Of a stretch of DNA of 18,355 nt, positions 1 through 9,258 are shown piece by piece; the first letter of the stretch is position 1, and each line of letters starts with the position of its first letter. The position numbers were made by a program, and so were the translations under genes. Origin of the DNA: Rhodobiaceae bacterium. GTDB lineage: Bacteria; Pseudomonadota; Alphaproteobacteria; Micropepsales; Micropepsaceae. The notes under the pieces are model-generated. The model was given only the letters and a program-made list of their open reading frames with translations. It ran no database searches and was not told the DNA's origin. The DNA lies in assembly GCA_009885515.1 (NCBI GenBank), contig VFKO01000408.1, forward strand, positions 1-18,355, in the 5' to 3' direction.

Positions 1-66
1 CGGCTCAAAAGCGTGAAACCGCCGACCGAAAGCAAAGAGCGATACATCGACAACCCGAATCCGTGA
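1..66 (+). CDS. 3' end of an unidentified plus-strand gene (partial)
   Basis: Frame 1 is open from the window edge to a TGA at 64-66 and gives a short hydrophilic tail ending in YIDNPNP. The composition (Lys, Glu, Pro rich) looks like a normal protein C-terminus, and the stop sits 65 bases from the end of the convergent M16 gene, a usual gene spacing. Only 21 residues are visible, so the family cannot be named. Frame 3 is also open to 152, so the choice of frame rests on gene spacing and composition alone. Confidence 0.3.
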   Translation, partial: RLKSVKPPTESKERYIDNPNP

Positions 67-131
67 ACGATGTCACACCATCGCACACAACGCCCCACAA
101 CAAGGAAGGACGATTGTCACAGGCTGATGAC

Positions 132-2984
132 TTACTTCCGCCTTAGCGCCGCGCGATCCAGATCGAGCTCGCCGATCGGAATCACCTCAATATCCCCCCG
201 CACCGCTTTGAGTGCCTCCAGAAATTTCGACGCGTCTCCGACGATAATCAAGGTCGCCTGCTCTGCACCAATATACTTCCGTGCCGCCGCGCTGGCGGCA
301 CTGGCGTCAACCCGGCCCAACTTGATCGTATATTCGACGGACTCTTGCGCCGGCATGCCTTGCAGCACCAATCCGGCAATCGTTCCTCCAAGCCCACCCG
401 CCGTCTGAATCTGCCGGCTAAAGCCTCCAGCCAAGAAGGTTCGCCGTTTGCCGACCGCAACATCCGTCAACGGCTCGGTCTTCAATCGATCAAGTTCGGC
501 CAGAATGACCTTTGCCACGTCGGCTGCGGACTCGTTTTTCGTCTGCGCCGAGGCCGTTATCGCCGCCACGTCGTTACGCTGAGGCAGCGTACTGTACGAA
601 CCGTAACTCAACGCCCGCTTCACGCGAATTTCTTGAAACAAGCGCCCGTTACTGCCCGCACCAAGCACGGCGTTCGCCGTCGCCAACGCGTAAAAGTCAG
701 GGTCTGTCCGTTTCAGCGCCCGCACGCTTGCGGACACCGCCGCCTGTCCCGCACCGGGCAAGTCGATCACAATCGTCCGTGGACGTTGCACCTCACCCGC
801 GCGCTCGGCCGACGCCGTTTGCGCATCCCCCTTCGCCGCCCAGTCGCCGAAGATACGCGCAGCAAGGCCCATCGCTTGGGCCGGATCAATACCACCCGTT
901 ATCACCAGCGTCGCGTTCGCTGGATGCCACAATTGCTCATGCGCACGCACAAGATCGTCACGCCTCAGACTTTTCAAAGACGCATCCGTTCCGCTGGCAG
1001 GCACCCCGTAAGGCGCCGAACCATACATCGCGCGCTGAGCAACCAACCCAGCCAAGGTTCCGGGATTTTTCATCGCGACCGACCAACCATCCAGTGCGCG
1101 TTGACGCTCGCGACCGAACTCTGCCGCCGGAAACGCAGCGTTGCGCGCAACGTCGGCAAGCAGTTCCGCCGCCCCATCAAGCGTCGCAGTAGGCGCATTG
1201 GTACTCAGCGTAAAACCATCCGCACCTGCTTGCGCGTCCAATGTGGCCCCTAGAGACTCGATACCAGCGGCAATCTTTTCAGCCGACCGGCTCGCCGTGC
1301 CCTTGATCATAACTTGCGCCATCAAGCTTGCACGGCCTCCTTTGCCGGACGGATCCGATGCGGCGCCACCACCAACAACCAGCGTCAATGCCGCAAGAGG
1401 CACGTCGCTCGTCTTGGCAGCAATGACCCGCATGCCGTTCGCAAGTGTCTGTTCTGAAAGAACCGGAGGCACGACGGGCACGTCCATCGAGGGACCGGGA
1501 GGCGCTTGCCGTTGACCCTCGGGCGCCAGCTCATTTGGTATAGCCTTCGCCGTCGGCAATGGCCGGAATTTTGGCATTGGCACCGGATTACGCCAGCTGT
1601 CGGCCTCACCGGCCGGCCGCTTGGATTCATCGAGATAGCGGACATCGACACGCGAGGTCTCAGCCAGATACAGTCGTGCGACGCGTTGAACGTCGGCTGC
1701 ACTCACCGCCTGGATCGCAGCCAAAGCCTTATCGGGCCAAGCCGGATCGCCTGTTGGCACCAGCGCTTCACCCATAAGAAACGCGCGGCCCGCATAAGTC
1801 TCGCGCTGACGCAAATCGTCGGCCAGCAACTCGGCTTTAGCCTCCGAAAGTTCGGAGCCGGTCACACCACCTGCCCGCAACCGCTCGATCTCCGTGCGCA
1901 AGACCGCCTCGGCCTCTTCAACTGTTTTGCCGCCAGACATCAGCGCAAACGGCGCAATACATCCGCCGTCTTCCACCAACTCGAATAGGGTCGAAGCTTC
2001 CGATGCGATGGAACCATTGACCAGCGACTGCTCCAATCGCGAAGACTTCCCCGACGCAAGAATAGCGTTCAGCACCGTCAGCGCGGGCGCGTCCTTGTGC
2101 GCCACCGGCGGCAATGGCCAAACGCTTGCGACGGCAGGCAAAGGTACATTTGGGGCGTAAGCCGTCACCGCACGCGCAGCTTTCCGAACCGGTTGCGTGC
2201 GATCGATCGCCAAAGACGCCGGATGCTTGCGCTTCGGAATCGCGGCAAAATATTTGTCGATCAGCTGGTTGAGGTGCTTCTCGTCGAAATTGCCGGATAC
2301 AATCAAGCTCGCGGTGTCGGGACCGTAAAACGCCTCGTGGAACGAACGCGCGTCTTCCAACGACGCCGAGTCCAACTCCGCGATATTGCCAATCCCCGGC
2401 CGCCGGTTTGGCAACGTGTCGTAACATTGTTCTGAGAGCACAAAGCCAAACAACCGCCCATAGGCTGGCGCCAAATAACGCTGCCGCAACTCTTCCTTCA
2501 CAACGCCGCGTTCGGTCTCGAAAACTTGCGCATCGACCACGGGTCTGGCCATACGTTCCGCATGCGTCCATAACATCGTCTCAAGATAGGCCGCAGGCAC
2601 CAACTCGTAGTAGTTCGTTCTGTCATCGCCGGTCGAAGCGTTCCGCACGCCGCCCACATCTTCCGTCAGCTGATTGACCATGTTGAGCGGCATGTTGCGC
2701 GTTTTACGCGACAAAATATGCTCGAACAAATGCGCGAAGCCCGAGCGGCCCTCCGGATCGTGCTTTGAGCCCACCTCATACCACATTTGCACCGTGACGT
2801 TGGGCGTACTGCGGTCCTGCATTGTATAGATCGTCAGTCCGTTCTTGAGTTTGCGCGTTTCGTATTTAAGGGGCGGGACCGTCATTTGTCCCGTCGTACC
2901 GGCCGCAAGAACCGGTGCCGGCACCAAAAGCAAACTGGCCGCAGACAAGACGATTGCCGCCACGACGCCGAAATTCAATGTCAT
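132..2984 (-). CDS. Exported two-domain M16 family zinc metallopeptidase (pitrilysin/PqqL-like)
   Basis: This 950-residue protein has a signal peptide (residues 1 to about 27, ending in APVLAA), so it should act in the periplasm or at the envelope. The first M16 unit carries the inverted zinc motif HLFEH at residues 85-89, with the third ligand expected in VVKEE about 75 residues later (around 164-165). The second unit starts near residue 510 with another NGMRV strand, but SLMAQ replaces the HxxEH site, so it is the inactive half of the clam-shell. This active-plus-inactive pairing in one chain is normal for long bacterial M16 proteins, which degrade peptides or process small proteins. The ATG is preceded by GGGGA about nine bases upstream. 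It lies 104 bases downstream of the paraoxonase gene on the same strand, so co-transcription is possible. The exact substrate cannot be read from the sequence. Confidence 0.93.
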   Translation of the reverse strand: MTLNFGVVAAIVLSAASLLLVPAPVLAAGTTGQMTVPPLKYETRKLKNGLTIYTMQDRSTPNVTVQMWYEVGSKHDPEGRSGFAHLFEHILSRKTRNMPLNMVNQLTEDVGGVRNASTGDDRTNYYELVPAAYLETMLWTHAERMARPVVDAQVFETERGVVKEELRQRYLAPAYGRLFGFVLSEQCYDTLPNRRPGIGNIAELDSASLEDARSFHEAFYGPDTASLIVSGNFDEKHLNQLIDKYFAAIPKRKHPASLAIDRTQPVRKAARAVTAYAPNVPLPAVASVWPLPPVAHKDAPALTVLNAILASGKSSRLEQSLVNGSIASEASTLFELVEDGGCIAPFALMSGGKTVEEAEAVLRTEIERLRAGGVTGSELSEAKAELLADDLRQRETYAGRAFLMGEALVPTGDPAWPDKALAAIQAVSAADVQRVARLYLAETSRVDVRYLDESKRPAGEADSWRNPVPMPKFRPLPTAKAIPNELAPEGQRQAPPGPSMDVPVVPPVLSEQTLANGMRVIAAKTSDVPLAALTLVVGGGAASDPSGKGGRASLMAQVMIKGTASRSAEKIAAGIESLGATLDAQAGADGFTLSTNAPTATLDGAAELLADVARNAAFPAAEFGRERQRALDGWSVAMKNPGTLAGLVAQRAMYGSAPYGVPASGTDASLKSLRRDDLVRAHEQLWHPANATLVITGGIDPAQAMGLAARIFGDWAAKGDAQTASAERAGEVQRPRTIVIDLPGAGQAAVSASVRALKRTDPDFYALATANAVLGAGSNGRLFQEIRVKRALSYGSYSTLPQRNDVAAITASAQTKNESAADVAKVILAELDRLKTEPLTDVAVGKRRTFLAGGFSRQIQTAGGLGGTIAGLVLQGMPAQESVEYTIKLGRVDASAASAAARKYIGAEQATLIIVGDASKFLEALKAVRGDIEVIPIGELDLDRAALRRK

Positions 2985-3088
2985 TTTCTAATTTCCCCAG
3001 CCCAAATCAACGCGCGCATTCAACAAATATTCCCCCAGAATAGCCAGGGTTAGAGCGCAACCTCACCAATTGTTGATCGTCCTTTCGC

Positions 3089-4158
3089 TCAAGGCGCGGC
3101 TTCCCAACTGCAATTGAGTATTTTTGGATCGAACACCGCTCCAATCAATAGACGCTTGCCCGCGCTCGCGCCGACACTGGCCCCGGAAATTTCCTCGCCT
3201 GCGTTGTAGTAGATTGTCTCGGCTACAAAGCTGCCTTTCCCATCGGCCTTGAGATGCATCACGTGACTGGGAGAAAACTTCTTCGCGTCACCAACATGGG
3301 CTAGAAAGTCCAGGATTTTCGAGTGCAGTCCGAGAACCAAATCGCCGTTCGCAAGCACGTCGATATTGTCGGCAAACCCCGGCACGTCTATCGACGCGCG
3401 CGGCGTAAGCGAGTTGGTTTGCGGATCGCGGTCATAGACATACACGCGACGCTCCGATGCTGCGGACACGTAAAGCGAGCGCCCGTCGCTGCTCATGTTA
3501 ATTCCGTTCGAGCCGCCAAGGCCGGTAAGCGTCGTGGAGAAGTCCTGCCCATTGAAGAACTGCATTGTCGATAGTGGAAGCCTTCCAAAATCTTCAACCG
3601 TGCGCATCCAGCCGCTAACGTTCGCGTGATCGTTCGTGACAAAAAACCAATCCGGACCCACACCAACGATATCGTTCGGTGAAACAAGCCCGGCGCCCGT
3701 TACTGTCCGGCGGTGCGACAGCAGTGCGCCGTTCACATCGAATATCTCAATGGAGTGCTTTCCTCCTGCATGGTTGATGACGAACAATGTTTTCTTGCCG
3801 TCGCTGCCGCGGAAAAGACTGATGCCGTGCGGCTGAAATCCACCAGGCAATGCAGTCGCCGTGGCGTCAACCGGCGTGTCATTCAAAATGTTCAGCGCGT
3901 AAGTCCAAATCGCTCCACGGACTTTTTGCCCGGCGAATAATGCCCGTCTGTCGTAGCCCGAGAGGTAGGCAAGCCCAATTTCCCCATCGACGGCAATGTC
4001 TTCAACACCCACGACACCCCCCCATTGACGGGCGTACAAACACCAACGGCTTTGGTCTCGATGCTCAAAAACACGCCTGCCGCATTGAGAAAGAATAAGA
4101 GCCAGATTCCCGCAGCTGCGAGAAAAAGCAATAACAACCAACCTAATGTGCGCAGCAT
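3089..4158 (-). pseudogene. Paraoxonase/arylesterase-type beta-propeller, reading frame broken at a G7 run
   Basis: The gene encodes a membrane-anchored, calcium-dependent PON-like lactonase or arylesterase of about 356 residues if the frame is joined. Start choice: ATG at 4158, with AGGGGAG six bases upstream, followed by MLRTLGWLL and a hydrophobic anchor at residues 5-27. The frame runs to a G7 tract (plus-strand C7, 4017-4023) and continues in the -1 frame. Across the joint it reads VNGG-GVVGVEDIAVD. PON hallmarks after the joint include the E-D calcium pair (VEDI), PHGIS and VINH histidines, SPND, NGINMSSDG and ADNID. Cys41 before the joint and the Cys in NCSW near the C-terminus match the family disulfide and lie in different frames, which is strong evidence that one gene was split. 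It could be a sequencing indel, a true mutation, phase variation or -1 slippage. An apparent longer ORF start at 4231 is only the shadow of the N-terminal frame. Confidence 0.85.
4017..4023 (-). other. G7 homopolymer at the paraoxonase frame break
   Basis: On the minus strand the tract reads AAT GGG GGG GTG in the upstream frame. Adding one G, or slipping back one base after the second GGG, continues into the downstream PON frame (GGT GTC GTG GGT GTT GAA). Removing one G instead leads to a TGA within a few codons. The tract has the X XXX XXX form tolerated by -1 slippery sites. Confidence 0.8.
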
Positions 4159-4536
4159 GTGAAACTCCCCTACAAAAATACCCTCGATCGCCCTTGACAA
4201 CCACTCGCGCTTGTTCTATGTTTGTACACAAGCTTATATTTTAAAACCGGGCGGCCTCATGACAGGTATAGCATACACCCACGATCAGTCTTGCCCGCAC
4301 GGGCTCTGCATTCATTCAAAAAGCGGTTGCACCAACGGGCTGAGAATGGATCATTCAACTCGCTAATCGAGAAGGCAAAACAACATACATTTGTGTCACT
4401 TTATTCTCAAAAAATCGGCGAAAAAAGCCAAATTTCACAGAATCAAGTGTCACTTTTTTCCAGCTGTGAACAATGAACCGAAGCCGTGCTATGCGGTGCG
4501 TTGAAGTCTCGACCTTCGCGCCCCAGGGGAAACTCA
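4159..4536. promoter_or_regulatory. Divergent intergenic region with a 14-base direct repeat
   Basis: This gene-free 378-base stretch separates the paraoxonase (minus) from the ATP-grasp/M32 gene (plus) and must hold both promoters. GTGTCACTTTATTC at 4393-4406 recurs with one mismatch at 4447-4460, 54 bases apart, on the side of the plus-strand gene. A short inverted repeat CTTGT/ACAAG lies at 4210-4214 and 4228-4232. The centre is AT-rich. I cannot assign a convincing -35/-10 pair for either gene. Confidence 0.45.
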
Positions 4537-7512
4537 ATGCCATCCATACTCAGCCCAAGCGAAACGGCAGGCCTCGCAGGCGCCTCATTGGACAGCCGCA
4601 TCCGCCGCGCCGCCGGCCACGTCAGCGACCTTACGTTCGCCCGCATCTCAAAGCGCTTGCGCGACGACGCACTTGAAAACGAACTAACTTACGAACGCGA
4701 CGGAAAAATGGAAGCCATTCCCGTCATGTTGCGTCCGTTATTGGCGATGAATGAACAATTGGGCTATGTCCAATTTGTCTGCCAGCGCCTCACCGAAGCG
4801 CTTAAGCGTCTGCCATCGCTCTATCTGAACGCCGCCAATATCCGCCAAATCATCGCGATCTCACCCGGCGAAGAAGCGTGGCTCCGTGAAATGTGGACGC
4901 CAGCCCATGATCGCAACAATACCGTCTACGGCAGGCTCGACGCCGTTTGCGATTTTACCGCCTCAACCTGGCAGGACACACTGCACTTTATGGAAGCCAA
5001 CCTGTCCGGCGTCGGTGGCATAAATTACTCGCCGCTCGCAGAACACCTAGTCATGCGCGACATCGTTCCAACCCTTCTCGCCCATGACCCCACTTTGCGC
5101 ATCGAACTGCCGCGCGACCAGCGCGACCTCTTCATTCAAGTGTTGATCGACCATGCCCGCGCCATTGGCCGCGACACCTGCCGACTCTGCTTCGTGGAAC
5201 CTAAATACGCGGAAGACGGCATCAACGAACAATCCGTACTCACCGCATACTTCGCCAAGAAACTCGGCCTCACCATTACCCACGCCGACCCTTCCGAACT
5301 TCGCGTCAAAGACGGAGAAGTCTACTACGAAGACAATTGCGTCGACGTAGTGTATCGCGACTATGAAACACGCGACCTCATCGAAGCCGAAGCAGAACTG
5401 GGTAAACCACTCGACGGCATGCGGGCACTGTTTAAACAAAACCGGGTCGTGTCGTCCATGGTCGGCGACTTCGATCACAAAAGCTGCTGGGAAATTCTCA
5501 CCGACCCCGCCATCGCCGAAACCTACTTTAATGCCGAGGAATGCCGTGTATTCCGCCGCCATGTCTTATGGACACGCGTCATCAATGACCGGCGTGCATC
5601 ATTGCCACACAATGTAGAGGGTGATCTGCTTAAATTCACCCGCAGCCATCGCGAACAGCTCATCATGAAGCCCAACCGCTCGTATGGTGGCGTAGGCGTC
5701 ACCATCGGCCCGGCCACCACTCAGGCCGACTGGGACCGCATCCTCGACGAAGCCGTCGCCAGTGCCGGCGATCCCGACCTCTCTTGGGTCGTGCAATCCA
5801 TTACCCGACTTCCGGTCAGTGAATTTCCCATCGTCGCCCCGGACGGCCGCGTCCACAGCGAACCCTTTTATTCCGTCATGGGTTTTGCACCTACAGATAG
5901 CGGCCTCGGCATCATGTGCCGCGTGAGCCAAAAGCAAGTGGTCAACGTCGCTCAACACGGCGGCATGGCGGCCGTGTTGGTCGGACACGCCCCGGCAGAG
6001 CTCCGCGTTCCCAAACGCTCACTCAATCGGGTTGAAAGCGCAGAGCAATCTTTGCGCAAACAAATCTCAGACATCATGCATTTTGACAATGCCATCGCCG
6101 TCCTTGAGTGGGACGAAGAAACAGTTCTCCCACATGGATCCCACGAGGAACGTGGCGAACAACTCGCAGCCCTCGAAGCCGCACGCCACGGCCTCTTGAC
6201 GTCTGATCACCTGGGCGATCTCATCGAAGAAGTTGTCATCGAGATTGAGCCCGGCAATCGTTGGCAACGCGAAATCCACATTCTGCGCGAGCTTCGCCAA
6301 GCAGAGATGGCATTGCCAGCTGATCTGGTCCGCGCCTTCGCCAGCGCACGTTCACGCTCTACGGGCGCATGGGAAGAAGCGCGTGACAAAAATGATTTCA
6401 AACTTTTGAGCAATTCTTTGGCAGAAACCGTGAACCTGCTGCGCCAGACTGCCGACGCATTGGACAGCACCGCCGATCCTTATGACGTCCTACTCGACGA
6501 GTATGAGCCGGGCATGACCCGCGCGCGTTTGGACCCCGTATTGACCGATCTGCGGACACGCCTTGTACCCATGGTGACGGCTGCCCGTTCGAAAACCGCG
6601 TCCTGGCCAACCGCCATCGTCCACACACGCAAAGCACCCGACGCGGACATGTGGAATCTTTGCCGGGACATACTCACCAGGATCGGCTTCAACTTCAAGC
6701 GCGGACTACTGGATCGCGCAACCCATCCTGGCACCTCGGCCGTTGGCTTCGACGACGTACGCCTTGCACTGCGCACCCAAGGCGACGACATAGCAAGCAC
6801 CATCCTGGTCACGCTTCATGAGGGTGGTCACGGGCTCTACGATCAAGGATTTGCTCGCAATGATCGCGGCACACTGCTGGCACAAGCGCCATCCATGGGG
6901 CTGCACGAAGCACAAGCGCGCCTCTGGGAAAACCACGTGGGCCGCAGCCAGGCGTTTTGGAATTTCTTGTTTCCGGTCATGAAAAAATCGCTGGGAAGTG
7001 CCGTCGACGGACTCGATGCTCAGTCGTTCTTTCAAGCCGTCAATCACGTGCAGCCAAGCCAAACGAGGGCCAATGCCGACGAGCTCTCGTATCACTTGCA
7101 CATCCTTCTACGCTACGAATTGGAAGTCGCCATGATCGCAGGCAATCTCAAAGTGGCTGATCTCCCCAGCGCGTGGAACGAACGCAGCCAAGCACTCATC
7201 GGTGTCAATCCTGCTTCCTATCGCCATGGCGTACTGCAAGACGGGCATTGGCCGGCCGGCATGTTCGGCTATTTCCCAACCTACACAATAGGAAGCCTTT
7301 ACGCGGCACAACTGGCCGAAACCTATTCTCAAAACAGCAAGCTGGACGATGAGATAGAACGAGGCAACTTCGCGTCATTGCTGAACTGGTTGCGTAAATC
7401 GACCCATGAACCCGGCGATCTTTTCTCCGCTGAAGACCTGATAAAAAACACGACCGGTCAACCGCTGGATAGCGAAGCCTATTTTCGCCACATCGACAGG
7501 AAATTCCGCTGA
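4537..7512 (+). CDS. ATP-grasp (glutathionylspermidine synthase-like) fused to M32 carboxypeptidase
   Basis: Start ATG 4537 is chosen for its AGGGGA six bases upstream; an upstream in-frame ATG at 4486 lacks this. The product has 991 residues in two modules. Residues about 60-490 resemble glutathionylspermidine-synthase and circularly permuted ATP-grasp ligases: MEANLSGVGGINY (152-164), VYRDYETRDL (272-281), and the ATP-lysine loop IMKPNRSYGGVGV (376-388). Residues about 498-991 are a full-length M32 (carboxypeptidase Taq) metallopeptidase: EWDEETVLPHG near the start, HEGGH at 761-765 with Glu762 catalytic, and HEAQARLWENHVGRS giving the third zinc ligand Glu791. Later come QPSQTRANADELSYHLH and FGYFPTYTIGSLYAAQ. 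M32 enzymes normally stand alone at about 500 residues and release C-terminal amino acids. No signal peptide is visible, so it is likely cytoplasmic. The ligase substrate is unknown. Confidence 0.9.
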   Translation: MPSILSPSETAGLAGASLDSRIRRAAGHVSDLTFARISKRLRDDALENELTYERDGKMEAIPVMLRPLLAMNEQLGYVQFVCQRLTEALKRLPSLYLNAANIRQIIAISPGEEAWLREMWTPAHDRNNTVYGRLDAVCDFTASTWQDTLHFMEANLSGVGGINYSPLAEHLVMRDIVPTLLAHDPTLRIELPRDQRDLFIQVLIDHARAIGRDTCRLCFVEPKYAEDGINEQSVLTAYFAKKLGLTITHADPSELRVKDGEVYYEDNCVDVVYRDYETRDLIEAEAELGKPLDGMRALFKQNRVVSSMVGDFDHKSCWEILTDPAIAETYFNAEECRVFRRHVLWTRVINDRRASLPHNVEGDLLKFTRSHREQLIMKPNRSYGGVGVTIGPATTQADWDRILDEAVASAGDPDLSWVVQSITRLPVSEFPIVAPDGRVHSEPFYSVMGFAPTDSGLGIMCRVSQKQVVNVAQHGGMAAVLVGHAPAELRVPKRSLNRVESAEQSLRKQISDIMHFDNAIAVLEWDEETVLPHGSHEERGEQLAALEAARHGLLTSDHLGDLIEEVVIEIEPGNRWQREIHILRELRQAEMALPADLVRAFASARSRSTGAWEEARDKNDFKLLSNSLAETVNLLRQTADALDSTADPYDVLLDEYEPGMTRARLDPVLTDLRTRLVPMVTAARSKTASWPTAIVHTRKAPDADMWNLCRDILTRIGFNFKRGLLDRATHPGTSAVGFDDVRLALRTQGDDIASTILVTLHEGGHGLYDQGFARNDRGTLLAQAPSMGLHEAQARLWENHVGRSQAFWNFLFPVMKKSLGSAVDGLDAQSFFQAVNHVQPSQTRANADELSYHLHILLRYELEVAMIAGNLKVADLPSAWNERSQALIGVNPASYRHGVLQDGHWPAGMFGYFPTYTIGSLYAAQLAETYSQNSKLDDEIERGNFASLLNWLRKSTHEPGDLFSAEDLIKNTTGQPLDSEAYFRHIDRKFR

Positions 7513-7515
7513 CGA

Positions 7516-9240
7516 TTACCCAATGGACAAATCATCGGCACGCCGGTTAAATCGCCATCGCATTACGACTTTCTCCAGATCGGCCAACGTGGCCGCATCC
7601 TTGCCCCACATCTCTGAAAAGAATGTGCCCGCACCCGCGGGCAGCTGAGATGGCTCTAGGCGCGATAACCGAATACGCATCGGCATGCTGACGCCCTGCC
7701 CGATTGCGATGGCCTCGCCATCACCTAGCGATGAAAGAAAGTCCAGCAATCTCGCCGCACAGTCTGCGGAACGCGCGCGCACGGCCTGTTGATCTGCATC
7801 ATTTGACAGGCGGTAAGCAAATATGGTGCTGCATTGAGACAGCAGCGTCGGGTCAAGCTCGGATGGCCGCTGTGTAATGACACCCAGCGATATTCCGTAC
7901 TTCCTCCCCTCCTTCGCAATGCGTGCAATCGACTGCCGGGTCGGTTCAAACCCCAGCGTCCGGTCCAACGGCGCATAGCGATGGGCTTCTTCGCAAATCA
8001 GCGTCAATGGCAAATGCCCTTTGCTCCAAACGCCAAGGTCAAATGCCAGCCTACAAATCACAGAAATCACGACGTTCAAAATTTCCGACGGGACGGCAGA
8101 CAAATCAAGAATGGTCACCGGCTTTCCATTTGTCGGAACACGGAATATCCGGCCAATAATTTCACTCAGTCTGTCTTGCACCGTCAAACTGCCGAACATG
8201 AAAGCATAACGCGGATCCGCCATCAAGGTTTCAATACGCGCCTTAATGCGGCGCAGCGCAATGACACTACGCGTCCGATCCAGCTTGCCCATTTGATCGT
8301 CCAAATAAGCGGAAATGTCGGCAAGCCGGAACGGTGTCGGAGAATCGACTCCGGCCGAAATGGAGTCTCCAACGCGCCGTAATGGCGCTCCCTGTCGCGC
8401 CACTATCCCCTCCCCGGCGCGTCTTTTTGCATTCATGACGGCTTCATGAAGTATTTCCATGTCTTCAGCTTGGGCGACATCGGACGTCACAAACACGCTC
8501 GCCAGTTCGTCAAAACTCAACAGCCAATAGGGAAGAAATAAGTTCGCCGGGCTGACAATTTCCGCCTTGCCGCGAAACGCCGCGCTGTACTCATTATGCA
8601 GATCCAATATAACAACGCGTGCCGCCGGATATTTATCGATAATCCCGTGCAGCATCGCAGCCACGCCACAAGACTTACCCGCGCCAGTCGATCCCACAAC
8701 CGCAAAGTGCTTCGACAAAAGATCATCGACCAGAACATGGGCCGGAACCAGAGAGTCTTGATAGAGCGTACCGATCTGCACCGACGGACGACCCCGTGAT
8801 GAGTAGACCTCCGCTAGATCCCGATAGGTGGCAAGACTAAGCGAATCGCCAAGTGTCGGCAAAACAGTGACACCACGTTTGAATCGACGGTCGCCTGTAA
8901 GCGCATCCGCTAAAATCTCGCCGACGAGGTCAAGCTCCACTAAGCGAAGCACGCTCTCCCCGCCGGCAAGTTCGGCGGTTGGGACCGAAAGACTGGTGAC
9001 CACCCCGATGACAATTGACATCGGCGTGTGAATAGCAACGGCGGATCCGATAACGATTCTCTCGTCGAGATCTACGCCCAGCGGCCGGCGGGCGTCAAAG
9101 GCTGCTATCGCCTGCCCGCCCTCGACCGACACGATATGTGCAAAACGGCTTCCCGGAACCACCGCCACTGGTTGCTCGGAAATATTTACGTGACTGGCGA
9201 AAGCCGGCAAGGCCTCCGGCGCAAATTGTGTCGACTGCAT
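7516..9240 (-). CDS. HerA-like hexameric ATPase/DNA translocase (DUF87)
   Basis: This 574-residue protein is of the FtsK/HerA superfamily, whose members form hexameric rings that pump DNA. An N-terminal beta-rich HAS-barrel-like part (about 1-150) precedes Walker A GSTGAGKS (183-190), the ILDLHNEY strand typical of HerA (211-218), Walker B LTLICEEAH (412-420) with its double Glu, and the sensor/arginine-finger region ITQRPSELDPTLLSQ (455-469). The start ATG has AGGGAG about nine bases upstream, inside the 18-base gap after the histidine kinase gene, so the two should be co-transcribed. HerA usually works with the nuclease NurA in end resection, or with Sir2 and other effectors in phage defence. 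No NurA or Sir2 gene is in this window, so the role here is open. Confidence 0.9.
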   Translation of the reverse strand: MQSTQFAPEALPAFASHVNISEQPVAVVPGSRFAHIVSVEGGQAIAAFDARRPLGVDLDERIVIGSAVAIHTPMSIVIGVVTSLSVPTAELAGGESVLRLVELDLVGEILADALTGDRRFKRGVTVLPTLGDSLSLATYRDLAEVYSSRGRPSVQIGTLYQDSLVPAHVLVDDLLSKHFAVVGSTGAGKSCGVAAMLHGIIDKYPAARVVILDLHNEYSAAFRGKAEIVSPANLFLPYWLLSFDELASVFVTSDVAQAEDMEILHEAVMNAKRRAGEGIVARQGAPLRRVGDSISAGVDSPTPFRLADISAYLDDQMGKLDRTRSVIALRRIKARIETLMADPRYAFMFGSLTVQDRLSEIIGRIFRVPTNGKPVTILDLSAVPSEILNVVISVICRLAFDLGVWSKGHLPLTLICEEAHRYAPLDRTLGFEPTRQSIARIAKEGRKYGISLGVITQRPSELDPTLLSQCSTIFAYRLSNDADQQAVRARSADCAARLLDFLSSLGDGEAIAIGQGVSMPMRIRLSRLEPSQLPAGAGTFFSEMWGKDAATLADLEKVVMRWRFNRRADDLSIG

Positions 9241-9258
9241 GGCAAATTTCTCCCTGCC

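Noticed and set aside
345..1253. Long plus-strand open frame (302 codons) opposite the M16 gene
   Set aside because: It is Arg/His-rich, shows no family pattern, and lies fully antisense to a clearly real M16 gene; a shadow of GC-rich coding sequence.
4159..4231. Extended N-terminus for the paraoxonase frame starting at 4231
   Set aside because: This part is out of frame with the hydrophobic anchor and the ribosome site at 4158; the family sequence before the G7 run is in the other frame.
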